64,000 bases of DNA from Numida meleagris (Eukaryota; Chordata; Aves; Galliformes; Numididae), in NCBI RefSeq assembly GCF_002078875.1, contig NC_034411.1, positions 2,126,194-2,190,193 of the forward strand, given 5' to 3'. The notes under the pieces are model-generated. The model searched no databases, had not been told where the DNA came from, and was given only the letters and a program-made list of their open reading frames with translations. Shown one piece after another: positions 36,001-51,000 of this stretch; the first letter of the stretch is position 1; the number at the start of each line of letters is the position of its first letter. Both the position numbers and the translations under genes were made by a program.

Positions 36001-39000
36001 TGCAGGCGCCAATGCCCTTGTGAAGTACAGGATTATTAGCCAGAAACCTCTAACTTCCTTGCCAATGTTTCGTGTCAATTTGACCACCGGACAGTTCTTC
36101 CTGAACCAGCAGCTGGATTATGAAACCACAACGCAATTTGAAGTAGAACTGGAGGCATCGGATGGAGGGCAGCCAAGTCTTAACACTAGCGTACGCGTTG
36201 TTGTCCGTGTACTAGATGTCAATGATAACCCACCAAAGTTTAATCAAGCAACTTATGACATAGTTGTGATTGAAAACATACAAAAGGGTAGTCCCATCTG
36301 CACATTCACCGTTACTGACGATGATGAGGTAGGTACCAAAATAATCTCATCTTGATGAATCAAGATGACACGTTTTTCATCTTAAAAAAATAAAACATGT
36401 ATTAGAATTAGATGGACCAAAGGAGATTTTCTTAAATGGTTGACAATAAATACATTTTGTGCCATGATAGCATCACTCTGCTTTCTTTGGAGCCAGCCAT
36501 AAAACAGCCCTTATCAGTGGAGTTAAGACCTACAAAATAGTTTCCTGACTACCTCAGAGAAGCCAGGAAAAGTTAAATACATGTAAACTAGGACAGAGGA
36601 AGTTGTTTTTCTGTGCATGCACATAAGTGATGAATGCATGTATGTCATACCATACAACATGCAATAACAGATACCTTAAAAAAATGTTATGGCAAATAAT
36701 CAACTGTTTTAATAGTGCTTGGTAACTTGCTTCTGTCTTAGAATATAATAGCAATTTTCTGTAACAAAGTCAACTTCCTCTTAGTATGAGCTTCATCTGG
36801 GAGAAAGGCAATTCTAAAGCTGACATAGTTTCTTTCTCTAATAGAAAATGACACTATTTCATCCTGCTTTATAAAAAGTTGTTTATTTCCCTCCTTTCTT
36901 TATGAGAAATTTCACATGTAGTCATGGCACTGGGATCTTTGTTTGGAGGCAGAGATTTCTGATTTGCAGTAATGTTTTTGCTCATTTAAATTTAAAAAAG
37001 CATAAATGTACCTCCCAGTTCAGATTCCAGTAAACAGTGTTGCTGAGGACCCACTGTGGGGATTGGTCTTAGAAAGTGTTAGGAAAGGAATGGGTAGGTC
37101 CTAAATAGAGAAGCCTACAAAAGCTTCTTACTACCCCCATTTCTATTTGCCTAACAAGTCTATTATTCCCATAGCTCAGGTTAGAAGGTTTCATTCATTA
37201 TCTTTGCAAAGCACTTGAGCTTTTTAAATTAGAAGTCCTACAGACAAGTCAGGTATGAATATTGAAGAAATATATATATATATTAAAAATGAGTATTAAT
37301 CATTTTAATCTTAAATAAACTAATTTTTCTTTTTAGGCTGGCTTTTCTCAGGGACACTTCATTCATAACAGTACTTTGTTTACTGTGGATGTTCCTGGAA
37401 CAATTTCATTAAGGAATGACACAGAACTGGACAGGGAGACTACACCTGGATTCACTTTACAAGTAAATCTGAGGACAGATTTTGAGATTTGGCTCATTTC
37501 TACTGCATTCCCTTCTCCCCTTTTTTGTATCTTCATCAACTCATTAAAATGCCAGTGCAGATAATTCCATTTTTGTTTCTTTTGGCAGGTATGGGCAGTT
37601 GACGCTGAAAGCGATGGTCTTAATTCAAGTTCCTTGTTTCACATCACAGTTTTAGATGTCAATGATAATAACCCTGAATTTCAGATGCAGTCATACAGTT
37701 TTGCAGTTCTGGAGGGAGATTACAGGTTGAGTGCTCCTCCTGTAGTTGGACATGTAACTGCTACTGATTTGGATGAGGGAGAGAATGCACGAATTACTTA
37801 TTACTTATCATCTGAGGATGGGGATAACCCATATGGCATCCAGCAGGTAAGGGTTTGGATATTCTGAAAAAGAAACTGCTTGTCAGCTAGTTACTTGACA
37901 TAGTTATCCTCATCAGGTAAAAAGAATGGGCAGTAACTATTGTATACATGAAACCAAAACCAACTCACAGACAACTTTGGAATTATAAGCTCAGGTCCAA
38001 AAGTTAAGATATACTGGTCATACATTGCTTTTGTCCAAAGGAGAACAGAGGATTTCAATCCTTCATCTCCTTTGAGAACGTGGTTTGCAAGAGTTACAAA
38101 AATGATCAGTGTATTGAACTGTATTACTTTCTTTAGGATGGAACCATTTTGGTTAATGGCTACATAGATCGAGAAACCAAAGAGAAATATGAGCTGCTGT
38201 TGGTGGCATCTGATAATGGAATGCCTCAAAGGCAGGTAATGTAGAGGATCATTATGCATTGTTGCAACACCCTTTTATTAACAATAATTCAGTATTTGTG
38301 CATGTTCTGAGTCACGGTTTTCTCCTGTCATCACTCCAGAATTTCACATACATCAGCATTCAAGTATTAGATGTGAACGATAATGCTCCTCAGTTTACAA
38401 AAGCACAATACTCGGCCCGTGTACTCGTAGCAACAGCAAAAGAAGGCGTGTCTGTACTATCAGTGTCTGCTACTGACCTTGACGTTGGGAACAATTCTGT
38501 TATTTCATACAGGTACATTTCTATGAGGTTAATAAGTATCTTTTATTAAAGAAACAGAAGGGTGTTTTTATTTCTCGCAAACTATATTTTCTGGTGACAA
38601 AAAGATAAGGCCTTTTACAAGTGCTGTAATCTGTAATGATTTTTAAACTTAGGGAAGAGGAGATACATTAATTTGTGTTTTATTAACTTTTCAAATCATG
38701 ATTACACCATAAAAAAAAAAAAAAAAAGGAATGCATTTAAATGATAATATCAAGAACTGAAAGTCAAGATTTATTTCCACTTCTAAAATGTTACATAAAC
38801 ATGTTGGAATTTGATTAGAAAGCAAATGACTCTCCAAGAATGATTGTCTGTTCATACATATTCTTTTTTCTGGGAGGAGGAGATGAGGAAATACCATCAT
38901 TCATAACGGGCTACGCATGAAAATTACATAATTGAGGAAGAATGAACCCTGAATTATCAAAAATACCTGGATACATCAACAGGAAAAGGATAGATTAAGA

Positions 39001-42000
39001 AGTCTTTCTTAAGATGAAAGAGTCAGAAAACTATGGGTGTTTAAAAATGTGGCCTTGAAAGAGAGGGGTTTTATCTGTGATATGGCGTTCTACCTTAAAT
39101 GTAGGCTTGTTCTTGTGAGCAATCCAGTTACCCATGAGAGGGTGCAGAAACTAGGGTCTGCAGTCTTCAAGTGGAAGTCACCTCCACTTCTTCCATTGCA
39201 GAATATGCAGCTGAGCGTGCAGTGTCTGCATCTTATCTGTGGGAACATCAAAGGCCTGAGATCTAGTGGGAGGTGAAGGCATGAATTCTCACTTCCTTCA
39301 GTATGCAAGATATACTAGGAAATAAAAAGGCAGATGTACCTCGGTTAATGTTGCTGAAATATGTTTCTTAGCTGTTCTTTATAAAATTTATAAATAAATG
39401 CTATTTGTCGGTTATATTTATATTTACGAATAAATACTATTTGTTTGTTGCTTGTTACAAAAGTAACAGGAGTTAGGGGATACTTCCTGTGTCATTAATA
39501 CCAATATGATACTGATTTTTCTTTAATACAGCCTAATGAACCATTCTGATATTTTCCATATAAATAACCGTACTGGAGAAATCATCCTCAGCAGTAACTT
39601 GGCCCACATCACAGCTGACACAGTTGTTACACTGACAGTTATTGCTGCTGACCATGGAGTTCCTCAGCTAACATCAAATGGTAAGTTATATGTTTTCACC
39701 TTCTGCTTTCTTTTTCTTCCCACATAAATATAACCTTCACAAACAATGGAATAAAAATGAATCGGGGCTAGAAGCCATGTTATGTTTCAGCAGTGATGAT
39801 AATTTCTACTCTTTGGTTTCCTCCCAGATGATCATATAAACAGAGAGCTCAGTTTAGTAATCCTGATCAGAAATATGAGTTTTATATTTACTACAACAGT
39901 GCTCCTAGTATTTAAAAAAAAGACTTTATGTCAAATGTGTTTCCTCTATTTTCTCAGAGGTAGAAACATTTAAACAAATCAGAAAATATATGTTAGCTCT
40001 TTCAAAAAATATTTAATAACATTTTTCTTGTATTTTTAGGAAATAGTCTGATTTTTCATGACCAAAAGCAACAACTGGTTTTCTTAAAATAGGATGAGAA
40101 ATCTAAATAGAATTTGAACTCATAGGGTTTTGTGGATGTCACTTTTCTTTTGTTACAAAGTAATTTAGTGTAAGAGGAAAAAAAGTGAAATCCTGTTCAC
40201 TCCTTGCTTTCCTACTGCATTGAGGCAGCATTACTGTAATCAGTGAGGTGTGGTTACTCTGGAACTCCACTGAATATGAAAGGTTTGGTACAGAAGTCAT
40301 GATATCTTGGGTATCATATATTATTCCTCACTGCTACTGATTTTTATTTTCTTTTCGCTCCTCTTTCCTACCTGCCAGTTTCTGTCAGTTTCTATTGCTA
40401 CCAAAAAATTTAGGGAAATAGGGTACGGGACATGATAATTTCGCCACCAACTTTGTTATTTCAGTACTTTTAACATCTGAATCATTTTCCCTCATTAGCC
40501 TCTGTTACTGTCTACCTGCTGGTAAATGACACTGGCTTCGGACTGGCTTTTGAAAGCTCCAGCTACGAGTTCAGCATTCCAGAGGAGGAACCAGTTAGGA
40601 CTGCTGTTGGCTCTGTGAAGGCACTGACTGGAAGCATAGCCATACAAGTTGTATACTTTCTGAAATCCCATACTGACAAGTTCGCTGTTAACGACCAAGG
40701 AGACATTGTGACTCTTGCCAGGCTAGATCGAGAAGATGATGACCTGTACAGCATCGTTGTAGAAGCTGTTGATTCTGTGGTGCCACCCAACACGGCTGTT
40801 GCTTTGGTACAGTACATTGCATTTTTAATTTATTTTTTTTTAAACCTATAACATTATAAGAAAAAAAATGTCTAGGTAAGTGTCATTGATTATGTAAGAA
40901 TGAGTATTTCAAGAGTCTCGCTGAATTTAACTTCCATTTCTCCTGAGGAACCACTACAACCCTGACAGCTTCTCAAACTGCATCACTTCCTGAGAGTTCC
41001 TCTGTGAAGAACCCGTAACCAAAGAAACTGATTAACACTGAAACTGACTCTGTGCATTGTTTTGCAAAAAAAAAAAAAAAGCCCCGAATTATTAATTCTG
41101 CTCATCTCTTCTGGTTAAACCATAGTTTATCTTACTGGTAACAATTGAGGATGAAAAAAAATAGAATTGCTGAGATGCTCAGGTTGTGAAAACATTCAAA
41201 TGCTGAAGTTAGGAACCCTCTTTTGTTATTGCTCTTCTTCTTTTTGTTTGTCTGTTTGTTTTCTATAAAATTTTGTAGACTGAAATGAACATGTTCTCCT
41301 TTGGATGCTGTTTCTACAATCAAGTTTGTCTGTTTGTTTTTAAATACAGGTAACTGTGAGAGTAAATGACATCAATGACAATCCTCCAGTTTTCTCAAAA
41401 ACGATTCAAACAAAGCTATCTTTGCCTGAGAATGCAGGTCCTCTGGATTTGGGCACATTTTCTGCTACTGATCTGGACATAGGAGATAATGCATTTATAA
41501 GCTATTATTTGCAAGATAATTTTGCTGGAGCGTTCCGTATTAACACTTCCACAGGCCAGCTGATGACAGAAAAGTCCTTAGACAGAGAAATGATGGACAG
41601 TTATGAGCTGAAAATAATAGTAAGTAGAAAATTTTGTTGCAAGTTTGCAAAATTCTCAAGATGAAACTGATAAAAAATACTGAATAGTCACAAGAAAGTC
41701 TCAGTCTTCATGAATTTCATTAGAATTCATTCATTATTTTTTGATTGTTATGTTTTGCACGGAGAGATTTGTTTTCTGCTGTGTACATTTTTATTACTGA
41801 ATAAATGACTCATGAATTTTGGATCCTGAAGATCATAGCCACGTGGTAGCTTACTGTGAAATCTGTAAAGCATTCCTGAACTTGTTTGAGGCTGTACAGA
41901 TGCCACCACTATATTTCTTGTACTGTTTTGCCAGTCCAGTTTGTCTGTTCCTCTCACTTTTTTCCACTCTTCAAAATGTCTGTATTTGGATGTAAAATAT

Positions 42001-45000
42001 CTGAGATTTATATCAAAAAATGTACTTGGGTTAAACTTTGTTTTTACACTTATTTTGTAAGCATCTATTCAAGTGATTTTGCTGCTATTAATCAATCAAA
42101 TTAAGGTCTGCGTGTACAAGTGGTTGTTTCAGCACCTGCTGTTGTGTCTGAGTGTGTTTTAAGACCTTCACAGCTGACTAAATTATTGAGCAAAGCAAGG
42201 AGCTCTTGGAAATTATTCAGGTCAGCAAGCACAGAGTTAGACCAATATAACCGAGTGATAACTGACCCAGCAGGAAGTCTTCAGAGGCAAAGATTCCTTC
42301 CACAATTTTTGTATTGAAATAAGTTTATGTAGTGCTGTATTTAATGACAACTTGTTTCTTCACAGGCTACTGACTCTGGCAAACCACCACTATCGGGAAG
42401 CTTAGTTCTAAGCATTGCTGTAGAAGATGTAAACGACAACCCACCCGTATTCTCCCAGAAGTTGTACTCAGTGACTGTAAAAGAGAATGAACCTCCCCAT
42501 GTGGTACGTGGCACTCAGAGTGTTCTTCTGCAGTAGTGCTCTTTATGCAGACTTGGAAGTGGTGCTATGATGACTGTGCATTGGTAAACATTTGTTGAGT
42601 CTATGGAGTCTGTAAAACCAGAGTGTATTCATTTTATATGACAGTGGAGTGCCTATTCCACCGGATCTCCCTTAAGTTCTCTTTATGCCACTTTCCTTGA
42701 CCCTTCTACCTCAGTGGTGGTGCTGCACTGTATAGATCTGGTTCTCAAAGGGCCTATGGGCAGCCTGCTGTAAGCCTGTTAGGTCACGTACCCAGTACCC
42801 TCTGTTCTTAAGGTGTTCTGTCTTCCCCCAGTATATCAATTTCTGGCTCCATATCTGCCTTGTACATACGAAGTAATGATTGGCAGGAATCAAGGAAAGG
42901 CATAACACCCAAGATTGTGACATTTGTTACCCGTGCTTCTATATGCTGTGTCAGTATTCTAGCAATGCAATGGTTTTGTGAGTAATTCAGACAGTAAACA
43001 CTATATAGTTAAATATTTGTGTGTATGCTTTGCCATTTTCTTGGTTCTGATGTAAATGATTTTTTTTTTTCATTTAGATTTTGAGTGCAACAGCCACAGA
43101 CAAAGATATAGGGTACAATGCCATTATTCATTACACTATTATTGGAGAGACCTCATTTCATGTTGGAGAACTTTCCGGAAATATTTCAACAGTGCAACCT
43201 CTGGACTATGAAAGTTGTGCCCATTATACATTTACACTGAAAGCTTTCAATCCTGGAGAGCCACATCTCAAAGACACAGCAAACATTACAGGTAGCTCTA
43301 ATTTATTACAGAAATTTTTCCTTCATTTCTCTTAGGGAATATTTCAGCATATGTATGGCACAAGGATAGTCTTCAGTATTAATACATTCAGCTAAAGTAA
43401 ATTATTAGAAATGATTGTGACCTTTTATTCTCAAAAAATGTTTGACTGCTTTGCCACAAAGGAAGTTTCTTCATACAAACTGACATTCCTTACTTCAATT
43501 TTCTCACAATTTTTCTATGTCATTTTTAGAGTACCTATTTGACATTTTGATTGAAAATGTTTCCAAAATCATCCTTCAATTCTTTTTTTATGTGTTTACT
43601 GAAAGCCTACTTCTTGATTGGTGAAAAAAAGGTTGATGGTGTCTTTAAGATTTATAAAAATATTGTTAAAATAATGCTTCTTGCTTTAAAAACAAAACAA
43701 AACCAACCAAACAACAACAAAACAGTCTTTTTTTTCCCCTCGAACTATATAAAATGAAGATTTTATAGCAGAAGATTTCTGTGGAGTTGCTATCCACATC
43801 TTTGACCGACCCTAGTTTTGGTATGATTCAAAGTACTGACCCTTATACTTCTCACAGAACTTTTTCTTCTGTGTTATTTATACTACTGTAGTGCCTGCTT
43901 CAGTTATGCTCCGTTACTCTATTGTCCCAGGTCATGTACAAACACAAAATTAACCAATCTTGGCTCACAGTGCTTGCAATCAAAGCCAAAAATGAGAGGG
44001 ATCATATGAATACAGACACAGAAAGGAGCACAAGGAAGCAAAAAGATGGTATTATTCGTGACAGATATTAGTGACAACGTGCTAGCCAGAAGTAAAGTCA
44101 TAGTGAGGAAAACATTTTTGGAATAGTAAAGAACTTAATCCTCAAAGGGCAGGTGTTTTGAAGTACAGAGAACAAAGTTGCCATTTTGTTTATGTTGAAA
44201 GAATTTAAACTCAATACAGACGAGCTATGGGGACTCAGGTTAGCTGAAGCAATAGCCTGTAACTTCTTAAGTGAAATTCATACTTACACTCAGACATGGA
44301 CCTTCTTTTCCTAGTTATCGTGGAAGATGTGAATGAAGAAGGACCCATATTTGATAAGCCCTCATATTTCCAGATCCTTCTAGACAATTCTACGGCAGGC
44401 ACATTGGTGGTAGATATTGATGCAAGAGATGAAAGTAAAGGTTACGATGAAGGCATTTTCTACAACATTACAGGTATGTTAGGAAAAACCTCATGGGTGT
44501 TTATTACTAGGATACTTGCATACTACCAAACTATTAACTGTTTTTGCAGAATTAAGACCCTGAAAAGTACAACAAAACTGCAACTTGACCAACTACATTC
44601 AAAATTGATAGAAACGAGTGTGGGAGACAAGTTTTTCACACTGTTTATGCGCAAAGCTGATTTTTTAAGAGACATTATATCGTAGTATTATCGAAAAACT
44701 CTGATCAAAATAATGGCTTCCAGTGAATGTTTACTACAGCAACAAAAAGGGATATTCTTGTCCTAGAGATGTGCTCGGGAATTTTAGGCTTCTCTTACAA
44801 CATTGCCTTGAATATGAAACCTAATGAAAAACTGGATACAGAAGGCACATTTGGGTGGTATTGACACATGGTAGTATATCTGAGCTCCAACAGTTATACC
44901 ACATAATTGCATCTACCATACCTATTTGGTCTCTGTAGCTGTCATGCACCAAGTATGCACTGTAATCTTTAACCAAATACTGGGAAGACTCAATGCCTAA

Positions 45001-48000
45001 CATGCTCAGCTCACAGCACCATAACACTGATAACGTATTCCAGGCCTTTGTGAATGGAGACAAGGTTCAAAGAATCTGGCAAGTACTAGCAGTTAATGGA
45101 GAACTGAGAAAACGGAGCTAAACTCTTCATTGAGGTGCATGACAGAAGAGTTTGATATAATTGCCACAAGTTGAAACAGAAGTTTCTGACTGCCGTCGCA
45201 ACATAAGGGAAAAAATCTCATCTGTGAAAGTAAGGGGGGGAAAAAGTTCTCTATGAAGATAGCTGAGCACTGGAACAAGCTGTCCCGAGAGGCCACCCTC
45301 AGAGATTTTCATCACTAGACTGGTCAAAGTCCTAAGCAGCATACTCTGGTTTCATTCAAGATCTTGCTTTGAGTGAGAGGTTGGACTAGAGGCCTCCCAA
45401 GGGCCCTTCCAGCTCGAAGGACTCTGTGACACAAATGCAGTATCAGGAGAGGCTCCATACTGCATCTGTATGTGTAGGTTTTCAACTAAAGTCTTCCTAA
45501 TCTTGGGCATATAATTCAGTCACTGGTCTCTGCTGACTCTGTTGAACATTTCCAACACTTGTTTTTTCCCTCTTCAGATGGAAACTCAGAAGGCCTCTTT
45601 AGTATTTCCAGTACCACAGGAGTACTCACATTAACAAGAGACTTAAGCAAACAGGCTTTTCCCCTGTACTATTCCTTGACAGTCACTGCTACGGATTCAG
45701 GTCTGCCACTGCTTTCAACTTCTGTAAAGGTACTAAAATTTTTACCTTAGTGTCTACTTACAAAGTTTATTCACCGTACTGCTTTATTCTATACTGAGTG
45801 TAACTACAGGTAACAGTAGTGCCTATTAGTGAGACAAAAGTGTCCAAAAGAGGAGTTGGAATATCAGCCTTGCACATCTCTTTCAGGAGCAGGATGCACT
45901 ATGATAACATCTAAAAAGTTATGCTGCTACAGCAGTTGCTTGCTACGTTTTCTGTTTTGTATTGTCTTGGTCATTCCACTTCAGACAAGATGCAAGAAAT
46001 ACAGAGGCTCTGTACTGTGAGGGAAGAAGTTTAGAGGAATGGAGACTTCTGTGCATGGTCAAGAGTGGGAGAGTTAGAAGACACACAGTGGAAGTATGTG
46101 ATGTAATAAACAGGAGACAGCAAATAAGGTGTTCTTGTTTATTTCCCCATGGCATGAGAAATAAATGCATTTTAAAATGAAGAGTGAGAAACTAAAATAG
46201 GGTAAAGGAGATATTTTTTCACACAGTGATATTTTTTACTGGCTGTGGGCTTTTGCCACTGTGTATCACAGACCAGCAAAATTCAAAAAGGAGTAGAAAT
46301 GCGTAAGGATGAAGACATACAAAATTATGTTCAACTGAACCTTAAAACAGAGTTATGAGCCACTGTTCTTCAGAGCATTGCACTGCAGCTGGCTGGCATT
46401 TAGAAAGAAACTGTCTGTACTTTGGTGAACTAGTGGCATTTTTCACAGCCTTACACAATTTTTCAGATATAAAATCAATTAGAACCATTCCTGTTCTCAT
46501 TGTGCATACCACAGTGGAATAATTTGTTACAAATACAAACCCTCTTTTTGAAAGCTGTTAAGCCAAAAAAAGTCACTTGAAAATGCGAGCAGCTATATGT
46601 GAGCAACTGGAATCCCACTCTAGATTTAGGAAAAAAATCATCTGAATCTAAACCAGTGAGATTGCTTTTTTAACAACTTTCACTAATGTATAGATATAAG
46701 GTGTCAAACTCAGCATGCAGCAATACTAGGCTGCTTCTTACTGAAAAAGTTCCAGGCTTCTGTTATGTAATGTCCATGGCCATGTCTTCTTCCCTGCAGG
46801 TGTCAGTAACAATAGCTCCCACCAACATTTCATTCCCAGTGTTCTCTGAAGCAGTCTATCAGCCTGCACCTCTGAGTGAGAAAACACTGCCAGATACATT
46901 TGTTGTACAGATCGCTGCGTTCTATAAGGTCCCTGTGATATACAGCATTGTGTCTGGAGATGGAAAGGGTAAGCTCTTCACATGAAATAACAAGGCAAAG
47001 GATGTGTTAAAAAGAAGTGCTGTTGCAGAGCACTTCACATTTTGGATTGGTGTGGGGTTTTTTTTGTTGTTCTTTGTTTTTGTTTTTTGTTTTTGCTTTT
47101 TTCTCAGTTCTACAGCCATGAATGTTTGGTGTATATCAACCAGATCTATAAATTCAGTATGGATCAAGTGTAAGCCTGATTGAATTTCTGCCAGATTAGT
47201 TACAGCCACAGGGTACAGACCTGACTGCACTGGCTGTATAGGGTGTTTTTGTCTGCTACAGGAGGATCAGGTGGTACCTGATCAGGCACGAAGCTACAGT
47301 GACTGCAGAAAGAATACCTAAATCAGCATAAAGCCTGCTGGTTAGAACACAGACTAACCAACCAACCAACCAAAAAACCTCACCCAACTCAGCAACATTT
47401 TCTTAAACATGAATGTGTAAAAGGGGTTTACACGGGATCAAGTGGATTGCTACGTAGTGCTATGTTTTTTGGTTTTTCTTTTTTTGTTGTTTTAAACTAA
47501 TGTAAAACTCACAGAGCTAATATTGCCTTATCAAAAGTAGCCACTGTGCATTTATCTTACTGTGGAGTGTTTGTTTGAAGCTGTGGTCCCCTTGAAGTTG
47601 CCAAGAGAATCTGATAAATGCAGAACCCCTCATCTTCAGTCACAACAGGAATTCATAGTGAATAAAATAACTGCCTGCTGAGGCAAGAGCAAATAATCTC
47701 CGACTTTTTCAGAGAAAGGTGAAGACCACCTGAATAGAAAGTGTTGCAACGAACTTCTCCCCATTGGTTCCCATACTGACTTTCTTAATTATTAGTTTTA
47801 GTTAACTGTAGGCCTGGATTTCTTGATATTCTTATAAATCCATGCTTAATTTTATTTTGCTCTCGGAAGAATATCGTACCCCATGATAAGATATATAAAT
47901 TACATATAGCTTACGTTGAAGGCTTCCTATCTTCAGTTTTAACTAGTAAAACCACAGAATAACTTCTGTTCATTTGTTTGCTTGTTTTTAATAGGATATT

Positions 48001-51000
48001 TCATAATCGATCCATCCACTGGTATCATAAGAACAAGAAAGATATTGACAGTGGAAGATTTTCCATTCGTTTTCAATGTGAGAGCAACAGATTCATCTGC
48101 TGCCAGCATATTTAATGAAGCTTCTGTGCACGTTGAAGTCATTGATGAAAATGACTTCCCTCCCATTTTCCCATCCTCGCTACTAGAACAAGAGCTGGAA
48201 GAGGTAGGAAGACATTATCCAAACTGAATCATAAAAATGAACCCTCAAAATAGGAATTAAAACAAATAATAAACTCTTGTGTTGAGTATGTAAGTAAACA
48301 TCATGGAACCGAACAGGTTTTCTGTTCTGCCATACGATGTTTTAAGATTTATTTCAATCTGAAAATCCTAATACGCAGAGAATGGTCTAGAAGTGAGGAC
48401 ATATTGAGGGAAAAGTGAATGTTTTATGAATAAAGGGCTCCATGGCAGAAAAAATGGCCATTCCCATCTTGCATTTCTATTCACAGAACATCTTCACGTG
48501 CATTTATAATCTGACTCTCACTCAGCCTTTTGTAAGGGAGCTTCAAGAACAGAAGACTGAGAGGGGATTTATTTATGTTTATAAATATCTGAAATGTGGG
48601 AGACAAAGGGATATGGCCAACCTCTTTTCAGCAGTCTGTGGGGACAGGACAGGGGGAAATGGCCACAATCTGGAGCATAGAAAGTTCCACACCAAGGTGC
48701 GAAGGAACTTCTTCATGGTGAGGGTGATGGAGCACTGCAACAGGCTGCCCAGGGAGGTTGTGAGGTCTCCTTCTCTGGAGATATTCAAGACCCACCTGAA
48801 CACTGAGCTGTGCAGCCTGCTGCAGGGAGCCTGCTTCGCAGGGGGGTTGGACTCGATGATCTCTAGAGGTCCCTTCCAACCCCTACAATTCTGTGATTCT
48901 GTGGAGCTTCTTGCATGGAAGTAGCAGAAACAAGTCTTCTCTAGATTTGCACACTTCTCTTGTTCAAGCAGATCTGCTGTGATTCGCCACTAAGTCATTG
49001 GTGGCAGAAAGCAAGCTAGATTTCAGTCTGTGGCTATTACGTTACAACAGCCTGCAATGGAAGTCACAGCATTTAACTATGCCAAAGGATCTGAGTTGCA
49101 TCTCGCTCTTCAACACTTTCCACACCTTAATCTGCTTGCTACTTTAAAAAAAAAAAAAACAGCAAACAAAGAAAAAATCCAGCACATTGCTGAGGTTTAT
49201 ATTTTAGGTAGCACATACATTGCCTTTGAGATTACCAGCTGATTCAGAACATCGTCCCTAAAAGCCACAACTAGTTTGAAATCTAGTCAATTTCTAACGT
49301 TTGATTTAATTAAATTAATGAAAATAATTAAATGTAGATTTAATTATTATGCCTCTTTTTAATATTCCAAGTTACTTTAATGTGAAAGAGTTGGAATCAA
49401 ATTTCCAAACCTTAAAAATTGATTTCCATATGAAATATTTACAGAGAATGAACGGTTGGGTGCAAAGTCAGATCAAATAACTTTAGATCAGGTTTCAAAC
49501 AGCCCCACAGTGGAAATGTTGATATCTGTGGTCAATCCTTATGCAAATAACATTTTTAAAGGGAAGAATTAGATCATTTATTTTAAAAAGAATAATTATT
49601 AGCCAAATAGCATTTAGACAGAAAAATGACTTCAAAGCTGAGAACATCTCTGTAGTTTCAAAGGAGTAGAGATTATTAATTATGAATAATTCCTTAACAG
49701 CAAGTCAGACACTTGAGTTCAACATTTGATGTGTTTTAAAAGATGGTGATTTTTTGTTTCTGATGAAGAGACATGAACTGAGGACATAGTTCTGTTCTTA
49801 AGTGTATGCAGTGTCTCTTTCCTCCTTTCATATATTTCAAGAAATTGCAGCTAACTGAAGTCCATAAGAGCCTCAATTTGTTTTTCATTGACAGAATTTG
49901 CCTGCTACCCAGATTGTCCAGCTGATAGCTCAGGATAATGACACAGGTAGAAATGGTGTCCTAACATATGGCATTCTCAGTGGAGATGGAACAAAGTTCT
50001 CGATAGATGCAGCAACTGGAATTCTTTCTTCCACTGTCTCCTTTGATTATGAAGAGGAACCTACAGAGTACCAGGTTTGCTTTAGTTTTCTTAAAACTTG
50101 TATTTAGAACATTTTTATTTTTTCCTTGGATACCCGGTGACTTTTTTAAATTTAGCTTGATAGCGCTTTACTATTTTACGTGCAGTTTATGCATCTCAAG
50201 ATGTGTGCCTTATTAGAGCAAGACACTGCCTGTGGACGATTTTGCCTAACCTGAAATTCAAGCAAGGTTCGTAGTTTGCCTGTTCTGCAAACTCTCAGGT
50301 GCTTCAGCACATGAATAACTAACTTCACAAGGACTGTTCGTGTAGTCAGTGTTGTCTGTTTGCTTGCATCTGTACTGGACAAAAGTGCTGGAGACAAGAC
50401 GCTCATTCATCTTCTTTACTCTTGCTGCTACTGCACCATTTATTTTATCATTTTATTTTGTTTTGAGCAAAAAAGTTGGTGAATTTTCTGGTTGTATAAA
50501 AAAAAGTTCTGGTTTTTTTTTTTTTTTTAATGTCAGTCAGATACTCCTAAAGGTTTCAATAACCGTCCTGAAGTGATTTCAGAATTTGAGTTTACATTTC
50601 TAAGAATACTCTGAAGTTTAAAACTCATCCAGATTTTTTAATCCTAATGCAAATATCTTTTTATATGGTTTCATTTCCAATAATCATGTTACTTACAGGT
50701 TGTAATATATGCTGAAGATGATGGAATCCCTGAGAAGAAAAGGGGTTACTGCACAGTTGTCATAAAGATCACTGATGTTAATGATTGGCCACCTGTGTTT
50801 AATCCAGTGACTCCATTCAGTGTGAATGAAAACGTGGATGTGGGATTCATAGTTGGAAAAGTCACAGCGACAGACAGAGACATGGGAGACAATGCTTTTG
50901 TTCTTTATAGCCTTACAGGTAACTAGGGGTTCTCTTACTGCTCTGGAAGAACTGTCACATTGTTGTGTACATTGCTAAAAGCATAAATAGCATTATATGT

